A stretch of 64,000 nt of DNA from an uncultured SAR86 cluster bacterium (GCA_902608115.1 CACLMT010000004.1:43969-107968); one strand, 5' to 3'. Shown: positions 51,601 to 63,099, numbered from the stretch's first letter. Notes: generated by a model not told the origin, from the letters alone. Translations and numbers: made by a program.

Positions 51601-52832
51601 TCTAAAACCTCCCAAACTTCAGGCGTTTCTCTTTCAACAAGCTTTTTAGCAGCTTTGATAGTTGTAGCTAATTCCCTTTGTTCTAATTTTCCATATACAT
51701 AAGGCTTGAATAGCTCAAGGGCCATCTTTTTAGGAAGACCGCATTGATGAAGCTTTAAGTCAGGACCAGCTACGATAACCGACCGCCCTGAATAATCTAC
51801 TCGTTTTCCAAGTAAGTTCTGTCGAAACCTACCTCCCTTTCCTTTAATCATATCAGCAAGAGATTTTAATGGTCGTTTATTAGTCCCTGTGATTACACGG
51901 CCTCTTCTTCCATTATCAAGAAGCGCGTCAACACTCTCTTGAAGCATTCTCTTTTCATTTCTAACTATAATTTCTGGTGCACTTAACTCTAAAAGTCTTT
52001 TTAATCTATTATTCCTATTTATCACTCTTCGATATAGATCATTAAGGTCTGAGGTTGCAAAACGACCTCCCTCTAAAGGGACTAATGGTCTTAAATCAGG
52101 AGGAAGAACTGGTAAAACATTCATTATCATCCATTCCGGTTTATTACCAGATTCATTAAATGCCTCTAGTAGCTTTAATCTTTTTGATAACTTTTTAAGC
52201 TTAGTTTCTGAATTAGTTTGGGGTACTTGTTCACGAATAATCCTAATCTCTTCATCTAATTCAATTTCTTGCAGTAGCATCTGAACAGCCTCAGCACCCA
52301 TTGAGGCAGTAAATTCATCTCCATATTCATCAAAAGCTTCAATATATTCTTCTTCAGTTAAAATCTGACACCTTTCTAAAGGGCTTAAACCTGGGTCTGT
52401 AACTATATAGCTCTCAAAATATAAAACTCGTTCAATTTCTCTAAGAGTTATATCAAGCAACAAACCAATTCTTGATGGTAAAGATTTCAAAAACCATATA
52501 TGAGCTACAGGAGCAGCAAGTTCGATATGACCCATTCTATCTCTACGAACCTTAGCTAGAGTAACTTCAACTCCACATTTTTCACAAACTACACCTCTAT
52601 GTTTCATTCGTTTGTATTTTCCACAAACGCATTCATAGTCTTTTACTGGTCCAAAAATTTTTGCACAAAACAAACCTTCTCTTTCAGGCTTAAATGTTCT
52701 GTAATTAATGGTCTCTGGTTTTTTAACTTCCCCAAATGACCAAGATCTAACCATCTGAGGAGAAGCCAAGCCTGCAGTTATGGAAGAAAAATCTTCTTGT
52801 TTTATTTTTAGTGAGTTTAATAAATCTTTCAA
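48651..52832 (-). CDS. rpoC: RNA polymerase beta-prime subunit
   Basis: Beta-prime carries the catalytic magnesium of RNA polymerase. The 1393-residue protein has the N-terminal zinc site [20 protein letters not shown] near 71-90 and the active-site [10 protein letters not shown] near 458-467. The second zinc site has CxxC in [12 protein letters not shown] near 890. Length and order of domains are normal. It follows rpoB by nine bases. Confidence 0.99.
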   Translation of the reverse strand: MKDLLNSLKIKQEDFSSITAGLASPQMVRSWSFGEVKKPETINYRTFKPEREGLFCAKIFGPVKDYECVCGKYKRMKHRGVVCEKCGVEVTLAKVRRDRMGHIELAAPVAHIWFLKSLPSRIGLLLDITLREIERVLYFESYIVTDPGLSPLERCQILTEEEYIEAFDEYGDEFTASMGAEAVQMLLQEIELDEEIRIIREQVPQTNSETKLKKLSKRLKLLEAFNESGNKPEWMIMNVLPVLPPDLRPLVPLEGGRFATSDLNDLYRRVINRNNRLKRLLELSAPEIIVRNEKRMLQESVDALLDNGRRGRVITGTNKRPLKSLADMIKGKGGRFRQNLLGKRVDYSGRSVIVAGPDLKLHQCGLPKKMALELFKPYVYGKLEQRELATTIKAAKKLVERETPEVWEVLEEVIREHPILLNRAPTLHRLGIQAFEPLLLEGKAIQLHPLVCVAFNADFDGDQMAAHVPLSIEAQLEARALMMSTNNILSPANGEPIINPTQDIVLGLYYMTRDKVNVKGDGRVFSNPDEVLRAYESETLDIHARIKVRITNVDKGTFLEETTVGRVLVWRITPIEVGFDNVNKTLDKKSVSNLIDISYRKAGLKSTVIFADQLMYLGFEHSTRSGSSIGVDDFVIPEEKPAIIDAAEKEVKSIESQYESGLVTQGERYNKVIDIWSRANEKVAKAMMAKISTDQVKDSEGNEVDEASFNSVFIYADSGARGSPAQIRQLSGMRGLMSKPDGSIIETPITANFREGLSVLQYFISTHGARKGLADTALKTANSGYLTRRLCDVAMDSVVAEDDCGTEESIVVSSIVEGGEIIQPLTDRILGRIIAEPIADMDGEKIFSSGHMIDESSLMKIEELNLSSLKVRSPMTCEASYGVCSKCYGRDLARGHLVHRGEAVGVVAAQSIGEPGTQLTMRTFHIGGAASSSSEDNAIVVNNSGVINFSSDIKTVTNKDKLEVVVSRNSQVRLTDEKGKLIEQHKVTYGSTLFVKDQMTVEPGLKIAGWDPYTRPIISEVEGIVQFSDIEPGVTVRSKTDELTGLSSIEVIDIAERPSAGKDKVPTIALVNSKGKPVPLGEHKTPATYSLPSKALVNLKDGKKLHAGEVLARIPLEGSKTKDITGGLPRVADLFEARKPKDAAVLAEESGTIAFGKETKGKVRLVITPDTSSKKSKNVEMLIPKHRILTVFEGERVEKGDIISDGPLSPHDILRLRGIPALTNFIVNEIQDVYRLQGVSINDKHIETILRQMLRKALIIDGQDTKFIQGDQVEYADLVEENKKVEDAGNKPADFERVLLGITKASLTTNSFISAASFQETTRVLTEASVTGKVDYLRGLKENVVVGRLIPAGTGMEFHDRMAAKKASDSVESMLSEDEIEAALRQELQESEE

Positions 52833-52841
52833 TGGTCTCTC

Positions 52842-55800
52842 CTAATTTTCAGAATCCAATTCTATGTTTATGCCAAGAGACCTTATCTCTTTAGTCAACA
52901 CATTAAATGACTCAGGGATATTTGCATCCATTTCATAATTACCATCTACAATATTTTTATACATTTTAGTTCTTCCTGGTACATCATCCGATTTAACTGT
53001 TAGCATCTCTTGAAGAGTGTATGAAGCGCCGTACGCTTCTAAAGCCCAAACTTCCATTTCACCAAATCTTTGGCCTCCAAACTGTGCTTTTCCACCAAGT
53101 GGTTGTTGTGTTACTAGACTATATGACCCTGTAGATCTAGCATGCATTTTGTCATCAACTAAATGATTAAGCTTAATCATATACATATATCCAACTGTCA
53201 CTGGACGCTCAAATTGCCTTCCAGTCCTTCCATCAAATAAAGTTAATTGGCCAGATTCTGGAAGACCTGCTAATTCAAGTAATTCTTTTATTTCACTCTC
53301 TTTTGCACCATCAAATACAGGAGTAGCTATTGGCAGTCCATCGGTTAAATTATTTGCTAACGTAAAGATTTCTGAGCTATTAAGAGATCCTAAATTCTCT
53401 TTAATCGAAGCATTTTTATTGTACAGAATGTCTAAGTACTTTGTTAACTCATCAGCCTTAACTTTCATATCAATCATTTTGTTGATTTTTTCACCAATGC
53501 CTTTAGCGGCGGCGCCCAAATGAGTCTCTAGTATCTGCCCCACATTCATTCGTGACGGAACCCCCAAAGGATTTAAAACAATATCTACAGGGTTTCCGTC
53601 GCTGTCATAAGGCATATCCTCAATTGGCATAATTTCAGATATAACTCCTTTATTACCGTGTCTTCCAGCCATCTTGTCACCCGGTTGAATTCTCCTTCTA
53701 ACAGCAAGATAAACTTTTACAATTTTAATTACGCCTGGAGCTAAATCATGCCCTCTAGTAATCTTTTGTTTCTTTTCTTCAAAACTATCTCGAATATTTT
53801 TTAAATATTTTTTTAAAGCTTCCTCAGTTTCTTCTAACTTATTATTTGCAATATCATTTCTTACTCTTATAGACATAAGCTCATCTAAAGAGATATCCGA
53901 AAGATCATCAGGGTTAATCGTAGCGCCTCTTTTAATAAGCCCTGCAATACCTTTTGAAACTTTTTTGCCCTTTAATATGTCAATTAAACGTATGCGTGTT
54001 GCGTCGTTAATGATCTTTATTTGGTCATCATTATCTTTTTTAGCTGCCGCTAAATGATCTGATTCGATAGATATAGTTCTTTCATCTTTTTCCATTCCAT
54101 CTCTTGTAAATACTTCGACGCCAATAACAGTTCCATTTATACTTGAGGGCACTCTTAAAGAGGTATCTTTAACATCAGATGCTTTTTCACCAAATATTGC
54201 TCTTAATAATTTCTCCTCAGGTGAAAGTTGAGTTTCTCCTTTAGGTGTTATCTTTCCAACAAGAATATCGCCAGCTTTAACTTCAGCCCCAACATATACC
54301 ATTCCACAATCATCTAGTTTCGCTAATGATCCTTCCCCAACATTAGGTATATCTGCTGTGATTTCTTCAGAACCAAGTTTAGTATCTCTAGAAATGCAAG
54401 TTAATTCTTGAATATGAACAGAAGTAAATCGATCCTCTCTAGATACTTTTTCAGACATCAAAATTGAATCCTCAAAGTTATATCCATTCCATGGCATGAA
54501 TGCAATTCGAATATTTTGGCCTAGAGCAAGCTCGCCATTATCAATTGAAGGTCCATCAGCTAGAATGTCTCCATACTTAACTTTATCGCCTGCAAAAACC
54601 AATGGTCTCTGATTAATACATGTATTCTGGTTTGACCTTGTAAATTTAGTAAGATTATAAATATCCACAGCATTATCAGAATTTTTTGAGTCAGTTACTC
54701 GTACAACTATTCTTGCTGCATCAACGCTTTCAACAACGCCATTATTTTTTGCAACAACACATACACCTGAATCCCCTGCAACAACTGTTTCGAAGCCAGT
54801 ACCTACCAATGGTTTTTCAGGTTTAAGTACAGGGACAGCTTGGCGCATCATATTTGAACCCATTAATGCTCTATTGGCGTCATCATGCTCAAGAAAGGGA
54901 ATCAATGATGCAGCAACTGATACTACTTGTTGAGGGGCAACATCCATTAAATCTATTCTTTCAGGGCTCATTAATGCTGAATCACCATTATGACGAACTG
55001 GAACTAAATCATCGACAAACTTTCCAGACTTACCTAAAGCAGCATTTGCCTGTGCTATTACGTACTCTGCTTCATCAATAGCTGAAAGAAAAATAATCTC
55101 ATCAGTAACCTTGCCTTTTATAACCTTTCTATATGGACTTTCAATAAAACCATAAGAATTAGTTCTTGCATAACAAGCAAAAGAATTAATTAGCCCTATA
55201 TTTGGCCCTTCAGGGGTTTCAATCGGACATAATCTACCATAGTGAGTTGGATGCACATCCCTAACTTCAAACCCAGCTCTTTCTCTTGTTAGACCACCTG
55301 GTCCAAGGGCTGAAACTCTTCTTTTATGAGTGATTTCAGATAGTGGATTATTTTGATCCATAAACTGAGACAACTGACTGGAACCAAAAAACTCCTTAAT
55401 GGCTGCTGTCACTGGTTTCGCATTAATTAAATCTTGAGGACCAAGCTCATCTGCCTCAGCCATACTTAACCTTTCTCTGACTGCACGTTCCACCCTAATA
55501 AGACCAACTCTAAATTGGTTTGCTGTCATTTCACCAACAGATCTCACTCTTCTATTCCCTAGGTGATCTATGTCATCAACGCTGTCATGGCCATCTCTAA
55601 TATCAACTATTCCTTTTATAACTGCTAATATGTCATCAAGATCTAGAATCCCAGGGGTTTCTTTTGCCGCACTAATCTTTAATCTTCTGTTAAATTTCAT
55701 TCTTCCAACTTCAGAAAGATCATAACGCTCTGGATTAAAGAAAAGATTTTTAAATAATTGTTCTGCTGAATCTTTGGTTGGAGGTTCTCCTGGTCTCATC

Positions 55801-56918
55801 ATTCTATATATTTCAACCAAGGCCTCTAAACGATTTGAAGTTGTGTCTACTCTAAGGGTTGATGAAATATATGGCCCTTTATCTAATTCATTAATATATA
55901 AACAATGCAATTCTTCAACTTTTGATTCTTTTAAAGATTCAATTACAGCAGCATCTATCTCAGTATTAGCTGGAACTAAGATCTCACCAGTCTCCTCGTT
56001 AATAATATCTTTTGCGGTAACTTTGCCATTAAGGAAATCTTCTTCTAATTTCAAAGAAGTGATCTTTGCATGCTCTAGCGCTCGTACATGACGCGCAGTT
56101 ATCCTTTTATTTGCCTCAACAATAGTTTTTTTTCTAATTTTTAAATCAACTGGTAAAGTTTGACCTCTAAGTCTTGCTGGAATTATCTCAATCGTTACAT
56201 GATCCTTATTTAATTGATAAGTATCAATATCATAGAATGTTGCCAAAATATTCTCTGTACCCATGTCAAGAGCCTTAAGAATAATTGTTGCAGGAATTTT
56301 TCTCCTTCTATCAATTCTGCAAAATAAGTTATCTTTTGGATCAAACTCAAAATCTAACCATGAACCTCTATAAGGAATAATTCTTGCAGAATAAAGTACT
56401 TTGCCAGACGAATGAGTTTTACCTCTGTCATGGTCATAAAAAACGCCTGGAGATCTATGCAGTTGATTTACAACAACTCTCTCAGTCCCATTAATAACAA
56501 ATGAACCATTGTCAGTCATTAGGGGCACTTCACCCATAAAGACTTCTCCTTCTTTTACATCTTTTACCTCTTCGAAATTTGTATCTCGATCATAAATAAC
56601 CAATCGAACCGTTATATGCAAAGGGGCAGAATAACTTAGACCTTGAATTAAACATTCTTGAACTGTATAGGTCGATTTACCAAATTCATATGAGACATAT
56701 TCAAGGGCTGCATTGCCGGATACACTGGTAATAGGGAAAAGTGTTCGAAAGACTTCTTCTAACCCTTGATTTTCTCTTTTATCAACTTCAACATTTCGTT
56801 GAAGAAATTGAGAATAAGAATCAAGCTGAGTTTCAATCAGTCTTGGAAGCTCCATAACTTTTGGCAGTCTGCCAAAATTTTTTCTAATTCTTCTCTTTTC
56901 AGTATAACTATATGACAT
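52842..56918 (-). CDS. rpoB: RNA polymerase beta subunit
   Basis: Beta forms one pincer of RNA polymerase and is the rifampicin target. The 1358-residue protein starts [20 protein letters not shown]. The rifampicin region [20 protein letters not shown] reads as wild-type, and [13 protein letters not shown] appears in the C-terminal half. It follows rplL after 34 bases and precedes rpoC. Confidence 0.99.
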   Translation of the reverse strand: MSYSYTEKRRIRKNFGRLPKVMELPRLIETQLDSYSQFLQRNVEVDKRENQGLEEVFRTLFPITSVSGNAALEYVSYEFGKSTYTVQECLIQGLSYSAPLHITVRLVIYDRDTNFEEVKDVKEGEVFMGEVPLMTDNGSFVINGTERVVVNQLHRSPGVFYDHDRGKTHSSGKVLYSARIIPYRGSWLDFEFDPKDNLFCRIDRRRKIPATIILKALDMGTENILATFYDIDTYQLNKDHVTIEIIPARLRGQTLPVDLKIRKKTIVEANKRITARHVRALEHAKITSLKLEEDFLNGKVTAKDIINEETGEILVPANTEIDAAVIESLKESKVEELHCLYINELDKGPYISSTLRVDTTSNRLEALVEIYRMMRPGEPPTKDSAEQLFKNLFFNPERYDLSEVGRMKFNRRLKISAAKETPGILDLDDILAVIKGIVDIRDGHDSVDDIDHLGNRRVRSVGEMTANQFRVGLIRVERAVRERLSMAEADELGPQDLINAKPVTAAIKEFFGSSQLSQFMDQNNPLSEITHKRRVSALGPGGLTRERAGFEVRDVHPTHYGRLCPIETPEGPNIGLINSFACYARTNSYGFIESPYRKVIKGKVTDEIIFLSAIDEAEYVIAQANAALGKSGKFVDDLVPVRHNGDSALMSPERIDLMDVAPQQVVSVAASLIPFLEHDDANRALMGSNMMRQAVPVLKPEKPLVGTGFETVVAGDSGVCVVAKNNGVVESVDAARIVVRVTDSKNSDNAVDIYNLTKFTRSNQNTCINQRPLVFAGDKVKYGDILADGPSIDNGELALGQNIRIAFMPWNGYNFEDSILMSEKVSREDRFTSVHIQELTCISRDTKLGSEEITADIPNVGEGSLAKLDDCGMVYVGAEVKAGDILVGKITPKGETQLSPEEKLLRAIFGEKASDVKDTSLRVPSSINGTVIGVEVFTRDGMEKDERTISIESDHLAAAKKDNDDQIKIINDATRIRLIDILKGKKVSKGIAGLIKRGATINPDDLSDISLDELMSIRVRNDIANNKLEETEEALKKYLKNIRDSFEEKKQKITRGHDLAPGVIKIVKVYLAVRRRIQPGDKMAGRHGNKGVISEIMPIEDMPYDSDGNPVDIVLNPLGVPSRMNVGQILETHLGAAAKGIGEKINKMIDMKVKADELTKYLDILYNKNASIKENLGSLNSSEIFTLANNLTDGLPIATPVFDGAKESEIKELLELAGLPESGQLTLFDGRTGRQFERPVTVGYMYMIKLNHLVDDKMHARSTGSYSLVTQQPLGGKAQFGGQRFGEMEVWALEAYGASYTLQEMLTVKSDDVPGRTKMYKNIVDGNYEMDANIPESFNVLTKEIRSLGINIELDSEN

Positions 56919-56952
56919 ATATCGCCCTTTAAATATGATTTAAATTTAAGAT

Positions 56953-57342
56953 TTACTTAAGTTCGCCTGTAGCGCCAGCTTCAGTTAGCTGCTTTAGCAT
57001 CTCTTCAGCATCAAGTTTTTTGACACCTTCTTTTACCGTATTGGGCGCCCCATCAACTAAATCTTTAGCTTCTTTTAAACCCAATCCTGTTATTGAACGA
57101 ACTGCTTTAATAACTTGGACTTTCTGATCACCTGGTGAGGTTAATACCACATCAAAATTATCTTTTTCTTCAGCTGCTTCAGTAGCATCTTCTCCGCTTC
57201 CTGCAGCAACAGGAGTAGCAGCCACAGCAGCTGCTGCAGTTACACCAAATTTCTCCTCTATAGCTGAGATTAATTCAACCAAGTCCGTAACGGACATCTC
57301 TTCAATCGCACTTAAAATATCATCTTTTTTAGATTTTGCCAT
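56953..57342 (-). CDS. rplL: Ribosomal protein L7/L12
   Basis: L7/L12 is the multi-copy stalk protein that recruits translation factors. The 129-residue protein has the N-terminal dimer domain, an Ala-rich hinge (about 34-58) and the globular factor-binding domain with [20 protein letters not shown] near 74-93. It follows rplJ by 15 bases with SD-like TAGGAG before its ATG. Confidence 0.98.
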   Translation of the reverse strand: MAKSKKDDILSAIEEMSVTDLVELISAIEEKFGVTAAAAVAATPVAAGSGEDATEAAEEKDNFDVVLTSPGDQKVQVIKAVRSITGLGLKEAKDLVDGAPNTVKEGVKKLDAEEMLKQLTEAGATGELK

Positions 57343-57357
57343 TTTTATCTCCTAGAT

Positions 57358-57888
57358 TTAGGCGTTTGCCTGTTTATTGTCACAAACCGCTCCAAGCACT
57401 CTAGCTAATTTACCTGGTACTTCATTTAAAAGCGTAGCAAATTTGCCAATTGGTGCTTGAAGAACAGAAGCGATAAGCGTTAATGCCTCATCTCTAGAAG
57501 GCAAGGATGCTAAAACATCTATTTGCGATCCATCAAGAAGCTGCCCTTCCACCACCAAAGCTTTGATCTCAAGAGCTTCAAAGTTTTTTGCGTAAGTTTT
57601 TAACATCTTCGCTGCTGCTCCTGGCTCAGCATAAGAAAAAGCAAAGAGTGAGGGACCTATAAGCACCTCATTAGAACAACCAAAATCAGTACCTTCAAAT
57701 GCCAACTTTGCCAACGAGTTCTTAATAACCTGGATATGAATTCCAGATTTAGTTCCCTGTCTTCTAATTTCAGTTAATTCAGAAACTTTTAAGCCTCTTG
57801 CATCTGAAATTACAAGTGAAGATGCAGAAGCCGAAACCTCTTTAACTTCTTGAACTATTCTCTCTTTATCTTCTCTAGCTAACGCCAC
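57358..57888 (-). CDS. rplJ: Ribosomal protein L10
   Basis: L10 anchors the L7/L12 stalk on the ribosome. I place the start at a GTG at 57888, giving 176 residues beginning MALAREDKERIVQEV, which aligns with the family start. It has AGGAG seven bases upstream on the coding strand. An ATG 22 codons earlier (57954) adds Arg/Lys-rich sequence with no homology and translates the regulatory leader. The RNA-binding N-domain has LVISDARGLKVSELTEIRR. Confidence 0.93.
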   Translation of the reverse strand: MALAREDKERIVQEVKEVSASASSLVISDARGLKVSELTEIRRQGTKSGIHIQVIKNSLAKLAFEGTDFGCSNEVLIGPSLFAFSYAEPGAAAKMLKTYAKNFEALEIKALVVEGQLLDGSQIDVLASLPSRDEALTLIASVLQAPIGKFATLLNEVPGKLARVLGAVCDNKQANA

Positions 57889-58038
57889 AGCAATTCTCCT
57901 TTTAATGCCTCTCGGCTTTTCAGTGACAAACCGCCTTCGCAATTTGAACACCACCTACGTAGGAAATTAAGCTTTCGCACCTACGGTCTTTGACGGCTGC
58001 GATATTCGCAACTATCTAGAGTCAAAAAGACTCTAAAA
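57889..58038 (-). promoter_or_regulatory. rplJ 5' leader (L10-leader-like)
   Basis: This 150-base gap between rplA and the rplJ GTG has strong RNA-folding potential. On the minus strand there is AGAGTC-TTTTT-GACTCT (58018-58034), then CGTAGG pairing with CCTACG of the palindrome CCTACGTAGG (57954-57963), and AGGAG next to the start. In E. coli L10-L7/L12 binds the rplJ leader to shut off its own translation, and this region fits that role by position and structure. No clear promoter boxes are seen. Confidence 0.6.
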
Positions 58039-58731
58039 CTATACTAAGGATGAAGGAGCAACTTTTACTCCGGGTCCCATAGTGCTACTCAAAGCAATGC
58101 TTTGAATATATAAACCTTTAGTAGAAGCTGGTTTCAGTTTTTTTACTTCTTCCAACATAGCTACTGCATTTTCTTGAATTTTATTTAATGAAAAAGAAAC
58201 TTTTCCAATGCATCCGTGTAAGATTCCATTTTTATCAGTTCTAAATCTTACTTGTCCAGACTTTGCATTTTTCACTGCATCTGCAATTTTCTCCGTTAAA
58301 GTTCCACTCTTGGGATTAGGCATTAATCCTTTGGGCCCAAGCACTTGTCCCAACTGTCCAACTATTTTCATAGCTGCTTGTGAGGCAATAACTACATCCA
58401 CAGAGATTTCATCTTTTTTAAATTTTTCTGCCAAATCATCCATACCAACATAATCTGCTCCAACATCTGATGCCTCTTTTGCCTGATCTCCATCTGCGAA
58501 AACAGCAACATTTACTAATCTTCCTAATGAATGGGGCAAAGTAATTGCTCCCCTAACGTTTTGATCAGATTTATCTATATCAATACCTAGGCGAATAGCA
58601 ATATCAACTGACTCATCAAATTTTTTTGATTTAACAGTTTGAAAAATATTCACCGCCTCTTCAAGAGAATAAGTAGCTTCAGGGTTTACCAATTCTATAA
58701 TTTGCTTTTTCTTTTTTGTAAGCTTGATCAT
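58039..58731 (-). CDS. rplA: Ribosomal protein L1
   Basis: L1 forms the mobile stalk that moves E-site tRNA; in E. coli it represses rplK-rplA. The 230-residue protein has [20 protein letters not shown] near 38-57, [17 protein letters not shown] near 128-144 and [10 protein letters not shown] at the end. Its ATG overlaps the rplK TGA. Confidence 0.98.
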   Translation of the reverse strand: MIKLTKKKKQIIELVNPEATYSLEEAVNIFQTVKSKKFDESVDIAIRLGIDIDKSDQNVRGAITLPHSLGRLVNVAVFADGDQAKEASDVGADYVGMDDLAEKFKKDEISVDVVIASQAAMKIVGQLGQVLGPKGLMPNPKSGTLTEKIADAVKNAKSGQVRFRTDKNGILHGCIGKVSFSLNKIQENAVAMLEEVKKLKPASTKGLYIQSIALSSTMGPGVKVAPSSLV

Positions 58732-59156
58732 GATGTAACCTCTACTCCCATGCTTCTTGCAGTGCCTTCAATAATTTTGACTGCTGCATCAATATCATTT
58801 GCATTTAAATCTTTTTCTTTAGCTTGAACAATTTCTTCTAACTGAGTTCTTGAAATTGTTCCAACCTTATCTCTGTTTGGCTCTCCACTTCCCTTTTCTA
58901 ACCCCAGTGCTTTTTTAATTAACACAGATGCAGGAGGCGATTTAACTTCAAAGGTAAATGATTTATCTTCATACACTGTAATAGACACTGGTAAAGGCAG
59001 ACCTTTTTCAACATCCTGTGTTGCAGTATTAAATGCATTACAGAAATCCATAATATTAACGGCTGCTTGACCTAAAGCAGGTCCCACTGGAGGACTTGGG
59101 TTTGCGGCTCCGGCTGGGATTTGTAATTTTAGAATTGTTGATACTTGCTTAGCCAT
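58728..59156 (-). CDS. rplK: Ribosomal protein L11
   Basis: L11 binds the GTPase-associated centre of 23S rRNA and is needed for the RelA stringent response. The 142-residue protein has [20 protein letters not shown] at 10-29 and ends [14 protein letters not shown]. Its start shares one base with the nusG stop. Confidence 0.99.
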   Translation of the reverse strand: MAKQVSTILKLQIPAGAANPSPPVGPALGQAAVNIMDFCNAFNTATQDVEKGLPLPVSITVYEDKSFTFEVKSPPASVLIKKALGLEKGSGEPNRDKVGTISRTQLEEIVQAKEKDLNANDIDAAVKIIEGTARSMGVEVTS

Positions 59157-59683
59157 TATGTTTTCTCTATTTGAATAAAATCTAAATCAACAGGGGTAGA
59201 GCGACCAAGAATTTGAACAGAAACTTTAACTCTACTACTTTCATAATCAACCTCTTCTACAACCCCGTTGAAATCATTAAATGGACCGTCACATACCCTA
59301 ATAACTTCACCAGGTTCAAATAAAGTTTTGGGTTGAGGTGCCTCTTCTCCAACCTCAATTCGGTTTATAATATTATCCACATCGTTCTTTGAAATTGGAG
59401 TTGGCTTGTCTTTCTTGCCGCCAACAAAAGTACTTACCCTCGGAGTATGTTTTACAAGCTGCCAAGTATCATCATTCATTTCCATCTCAATCAAAATATA
59501 TCCAGGAAAAAATTTTCTCTCTGTCCTCTTTTTAGCCCCACTCTTTAACTCAACCACTGATTCTGTAGGAATTAATATTTCACCAAATTGGTCTTGAAGG
59601 CCTGCAAGCGAAATTCGCTCTTCAAGTGCAGCCTTTACTTTCAACTCATAACCTGAATATGCCATTATTACGTACCAATTCAT
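59156..59683 (-). CDS. nusG: NusG, transcription antitermination/elongation factor
   Basis: NusG binds RNA polymerase beta-prime and, through its C-domain, S10 or Rho. The 175-residue protein has [20 protein letters not shown] at 2-21 and [12 protein letters not shown] near 58-69. The KOW motif has [14 protein letters not shown] near 133-146. It follows secE by seven bases. Confidence 0.98.
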   Translation of the reverse strand: MNWYVIMAYSGYELKVKAALEERISLAGLQDQFGEILIPTESVVELKSGAKKRTERKFFPGYILIEMEMNDDTWQLVKHTPRVSTFVGGKKDKPTPISKNDVDNIINRIEVGEEAPQPKTLFEPGEVIRVCDGPFNDFNGVVEEVDYESSRVKVSVQILGRSTPVDLDFIQIEKT

Positions 59684-59690
59684 TTTATGA

Positions 59691-60053
59691 CTACCCTAAT
59701 ATTAATTTAGTTATCCAGCTCAACAGGGATTCTAAACCCCAAAAAAATAAACAAAGAACAACAATAGCTCCAAAAACGACCATAAATGTTTGTGTCGTCT
59801 CAATACGAGTCGGCCAAACCACTCTTCGCATTTCTGTTCTTGATTCACGCATCAACTTAACAGCACCTCTACCAAAAGTAGTAATTGAAAGGACAACAGT
59901 TGCCAAAATAAAGAGCGCTACTACAGCAAGAACCCTATACAAAAATGCAAACTCAGTGTAATAACCATTGCCAACAATAGCAGCTGAAAAAATTAGTATG
60001 GCAATAAGCCATTTAATCTTATCGGCAATGTTTGATGTTTTACCCTTTGCCAT
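59691..60053 (-). CDS. secE: SecE, translocase subunit
   Basis: SecE clamps SecY in the inner membrane. The 120-residue protein is the long proteobacterial type with three membrane segments (about 14-31, 38-57 and 88-115) and the conserved ESRTEMRRVVWPTRIETTQT before the last. It lies between tRNA-Trp and nusG. Confidence 0.97.
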   Translation of the reverse strand: MAKGKTSNIADKIKWLIAILIFSAAIVGNGYYTEFAFLYRVLAVVALFILATVVLSITTFGRGAVKLMRESRTEMRRVVWPTRIETTQTFMVVFGAIVVLCLFFWGLESLLSWITKLILG

Positions 60054-60075
60054 ATAATTTCTTAAACCAGCTCCT

Positions 60076-60151
60076 TGGCAGGCCAGGAGGGACTTGAACC
60101 CCCAACCTACGGTTTTGGAGACCGTCGCTCTACCAGTTGAGCTACTGGCCT
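60076..60151 (-). tRNA. trpT: tRNA-Trp (CCA)
   Basis: The 76-base minus-strand gene folds fully: acceptor AGGCCAG with CTGGCCT, discriminator G and an encoded CCA end. The D-arm has AGCTCAACTGGTAGAGC, the anticodon loop CTCCAAA gives anticodon CCA, and the T-arm is GGGGGTTCAAGTCCCTC-type. It sits between tuf and secE, as often seen in gammaproteobacteria, and is probably cut from that transcript. Confidence 0.98.
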
Positions 60152-60216
60152 AAATCTTCTCCTATAAAAGAGACAAAATGCCAAGCTTTAATCTCGGCAA
60201 AATTGTAAATTGTTAA

Positions 60217-61407
60217 TTATTTAATAACCTTCGAGACTACGCCAGCACCAACTGTTCTTCCGCCCTCTCTAATCGCAAATTTAAGACCTTCGTCCATAGC
60301 GATCGGAGCAATTAAAGTAACTGTCATTTTAATATTATCTCCAGGCATAACCATTTCTACACCCTCTGGTAACACACAAGCTCCAGTTACATCAGTTGTT
60401 CTAAAATAAAATTGTGGTCTGTAATTGCTAAAGAAAGGGGTGTGTCTTCCGCCCTCATCTTTGCTCAATATATAGATCTCAGCTTCAAACTCTGTATGTG
60501 GAGTAATAGATCCAGGAGCAGCTAAAACTTGCCCTCTTTCTACGGCATCTCTTTCAATGCCTCTCAAAAGGACTCCACAGTTCTCACCAGCACGCCCTTC
60601 ATCAAGAGATTTTCTAAACATTTCAACTCCAGTACATGTTGTAGAAGTTGTCTCTGAAATACCAACTATCTCTAAAGCATCTCCAGTTTTTACTATTCCG
60701 CTTTCAATTCTTCCTGTAACAACAGTTCCCCTTCCTGAAATAGTAAAAACATCTTCAACAGGCATTAAGTAAGGCTTATCAATCTCTCTCTTTGGCTCTG
60801 GAACATAGCTATCCAATGCTTCAATAAGTTTTTTCACAGCTTCAACCCCAATTTCAGATGTATCACCATCAAGGGCTTTTAAAGCGCTACCAGTGATAAT
60901 TGGAGTGTCATCACCAGGAAATTCATATTTATCAAGAAGCTCTCTAACTTCCAATTCAACTAGGTCTTTAAGTTCAGCATCATCAACTTGGTCAGCTTTA
61001 TTCAAGAAAACAACAATTTTAGGAACTCCTACCTGACGAGCAAGCAAAATATGTTCTCTAGTTTGAGGCATAGGACCATCAGCTGCACTAACCACCAAAA
61101 TAGCTCCATCCATTTGCGCAGCACCCGTGATCATATTTTTTACATAATCAGCATGACCTGGGCAATCAACATGAGCATAATGTCTATTTTCTGAGATATA
61201 TTCAACATGAGACGTTGCAATAGTTATTCCACGCTCCTTTTCTTCAGGAGCATTATCAATACTATTAAATCCAACCGCTTCTCCGCCATAAACTTCAGCA
61301 CAGACCTTCGTTAATGCCGCGGTTAAGGTAGTTTTACCATGGTCAACATGACCAATTGTCCCCACGTTTACATGGGGTAAAGTTCTTTCGTATTTTTCTC
61401 TACTCAT
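60217..61407 (-). CDS. tuf: EF-Tu, elongation factor Tu
   Basis: EF-Tu brings aminoacyl-tRNA to the ribosome. The 396-residue GTPase has [19 protein letters not shown] at 17-35, [20 protein letters not shown] near 80-99 and NKADQVDD near 135-142. It is the tufB-type locus, between tRNA-Thr and tRNA-Trp. It is the only tuf in the window, because the str-operon copy is absent. Confidence 0.99.
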   Translation of the reverse strand: MSREKYERTLPHVNVGTIGHVDHGKTTLTAALTKVCAEVYGGEAVGFNSIDNAPEEKERGITIATSHVEYISENRHYAHVDCPGHADYVKNMITGAAQMDGAILVVSAADGPMPQTREHILLARQVGVPKIVVFLNKADQVDDAELKDLVELEVRELLDKYEFPGDDTPIITGSALKALDGDTSEIGVEAVKKLIEALDSYVPEPKREIDKPYLMPVEDVFTISGRGTVVTGRIESGIVKTGDALEIVGISETTSTTCTGVEMFRKSLDEGRAGENCGVLLRGIERDAVERGQVLAAPGSITPHTEFEAEIYILSKDEGGRHTPFFSNYRPQFYFRTTDVTGACVLPEGVEMVMPGDNIKMTVTLIAPIAMDEGLKFAIREGGRTVGAGVVSKVIK

Positions 61408-61421
61408 TTATTGCCTCTCTC

Positions 61422-61451
61422 ATTATAGAATTAACTCTAAAATTTACCCAA
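61422..61451 (-). promoter_or_regulatory. Possible tuf promoter
   Basis: On the minus strand a perfect TATAAT (61422-61427) sits 18 bases after a weak TTGGGT (61446-61451) in the gap between tRNA-Thr and tuf. GAGAGG precedes the ATG at a normal distance. If active, tuf can be read apart from the tRNA genes upstream. Confidence 0.4.
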
Positions 61452-61452
61452 A

Positions 61453-61527
61453 TGGAGCTCATAACCGGACTTGAACCGGTGACCTCTTACTTACCAAGCA
61501 AGTGCTCTACCACTGAGCTATATGAGC
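61453..61527 (-). tRNA. thrT: tRNA-Thr (GGT)
   Basis: The 75-base minus-strand gene pairs GCTCATA with TATGAGC in the acceptor, discriminator T and encoded CCA. The anticodon stem CTTGC/GTAAG with loop TTGGTAA gives anticodon GGT. It precedes tuf directly, as E. coli thrT does. Confidence 0.97.
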
Positions 61528-61619
61528 CCGGATTAAAGCATCCAAATTTAAGGTGGCGTATTATCCCTCTAAAAATCGATAAACTCAACCTTTTTTACAG
61601 TAAAAATTCGTTTATTAAA

Positions 61620-61704
61620 TGGTGGAGGAGGCTGGATTCGAACCAACGTACTCATAGAGAACAGATTTACAGTCTGCCGCCTTTAACCACTCGGCCACTC
61701 CTCC
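61620..61704 (-). tRNA. tyrU: tRNA-Tyr (GTA)
   Basis: The 85-base minus-strand gene has acceptor GGAGGAG with CTCCTCC, discriminator A and CCA. The anticodon loop CTGTAAA gives GTA, and a long variable arm is typical of tyrosine tRNAs. It is the first gene of the tRNA-tuf cluster. The tRNA-Gly that lies between tyrU and thrT in E. coli is absent. Confidence 0.98.
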
Positions 61705-61763
61705 ATTTCAAGGGTGCTATTTTTGTTCTAGAATGAAGCGAAGTCAACTAGATTATTGATAAC

Positions 61764-62513
61764 TTGCACAAATTAACACAAAAAGAGGTTCTAAAAGGTT
61801 TAGATCAAAAAAATTTGGACTTTTATCTGCTAAAAACCGTTAATTCGACAAATACCTTTGCAAAAGATACAAATCTGAATAAAAAATACTTAATAGTACT
61901 TTCTGAAGAGCAAACAGCCGGCAAAGGGAGATGGGGAAATACATGGTATAGCCCAGATTGTGGGAATATTTATATGAGCATCAAGTTTAAAGATAATACT
62001 AATCAAGCCCCTCTGAGCCTTCTAATTGGATTATTGATCAGTGAGGCAATGGACGAAATCTCTGGAAACAAAATTCATGCTGGACTTAAGTGGCCTAATG
62101 ATTTACTAATTGAGAATAAAAAAGTTTGCGGAATATTAATAGAATCTGAAAAAGTATCTGATGAGATAGAGCTAATAGTAGGAATTGGTATTAATTATGC
62201 CCTGCCTCAAAAAGAATCCTGGTGGGGGGATATTGGGAAGTTCAAGAAAATTCTACCTAGAGAAAAATTAATCAATGCTATATTAAAAAAAATAATTTCA
62301 TATAAAGAAAATGGCTACCCAGACTGGAAAGCCCAATGGGAAAAACGATGCATGCATAAGAATGCTGAAATAAAAATTATCTCAAACAACCAAAAAGAAG
62401 AAATTACTGGAATTTTTAAAGGAATTAATAAAGAAGGCAGCATGATTTTACAAACCTCCGATGGGTTAAAAATAATTAATTCGGGTGAATGTTCTATCAA
62501 AGGAATATATTAA
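61764..62513 (+). CDS. birA: Biotin-[acetyl-CoA-carboxylase] ligase, catalytic-only BirA
   Basis: This enzyme attaches biotin to the AccB subunit of acetyl-CoA carboxylase. The 249-residue protein begins almost directly with the catalytic domain: VNSTNTFAK near 26-34, EEQTAGKGRWGNTWYSP near 49-65, and KWPNDLLIENKKVCGILIES near 111-130. There is no N-terminal helix-turn-helix, so it cannot repress a biotin operon as E. coli BirA does. The start appears to be TTG; an in-frame TAG lies 13 bases upstream. It is divergent from the tRNA-tuf cluster. Confidence 0.92.
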   Translation: MHKLTQKEVLKGLDQKNLDFYLLKTVNSTNTFAKDTNLNKKYLIVLSEEQTAGKGRWGNTWYSPDCGNIYMSIKFKDNTNQAPLSLLIGLLISEAMDEISGNKIHAGLKWPNDLLIENKKVCGILIESEKVSDEIELIVGIGINYALPQKESWWGDIGKFKKILPREKLINAILKKIISYKENGYPDWKAQWEKRCMHKNAEIKIISNNQKEEITGIFKGINKEGSMILQTSDGLKIINSGECSIKGIY

Positions 62514-62518
62514 CCAAA

Positions 62519-63076
62519 ATGATTCATACCATTTATAACAAAAAAATAAACTATGAAATAAATGATTCAACCAAATCAATTATTTTAGGTGCAGGATGTT
62601 TTTGGGGAGTAGAGAAAAAATTCTGGGTTTTGCCCGGTGTTATTATGACCTCAGTTGGTTATGCTGGAGGAGAAACAAAAGATCCTTCATATGAATTAGT
62701 TTGTGGAGGGAATACAGGGCATGCTGAAGTTATGAAACTTGAATATAAGCCTAAAGACATTTCTTTAATAAAGATTCTAAAAGTGTTTTGGGAATGTCAT
62801 GACCCGACACAAGGTATGAGGCAAGGCAATGATATTGGAAGCCAATACAGGTCAGTTTGCTACTGTGAAAATAATGAAGATCTAATAATTGCTGATACAA
62901 GTTTAGAAAAATATCAAAAAGTACTTCTCGATGCTGGTCTTGGAAAGATTACTACAGAAATAAAAATCCATCATGAATATTTTCTTGCTGAAGAATACCA
63001 TCAACAATACCTAGATAAAAATCCTAATGGATATTGTGGAATTGGAGGAACTGGTTACTCTTTCCCAAATTTATAA
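62519..63076 (+). CDS. msrA: MsrA, peptide-methionine (S)-S-oxide reductase
   Basis: MsrA repairs oxidised methionine in proteins. The start at 62519 gives 185 residues; an ATG ten codons earlier overlaps birA and adds unrelated sequence. The catalytic Cys27 lies in GAGCFWG, and ECHDPTQGMRQGNDIGSQYR near residues 97-116 is the family core. It is a single-domain MsrA without a fused MsrB. It follows birA by five bases. Confidence 0.96.
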   Translation: MIHTIYNKKINYEINDSTKSIILGAGCFWGVEKKFWVLPGVIMTSVGYAGGETKDPSYELVCGGNTGHAEVMKLEYKPKDISLIKILKVFWECHDPTQGMRQGNDIGSQYRSVCYCENNEDLIIADTSLEKYQKVLLDAGLGKITTEIKIHHEYFLAEEYHQQYLDKNPNGYCGIGGTGYSFPNL

Positions 63077-63099
63077 AAAGTATATAATAATTTTTTTTT

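Noticed and set aside
57889..57954. ATG start 22 codons upstream of rplJ
   Set aside because: The added Arg/Lys-rich residues have no match in L10 and coincide with the structured leader; the GTG has the proper AGGAG.
61356..61736. A plus-strand reading frame of 126 codons across the tRNA-Thr and tRNA-Tyr genes
   Set aside because: It is the antisense translation of two tRNA genes and the tuf start. Its RRLDSNQR-like string is a known false protein made by reading through tRNA genes.
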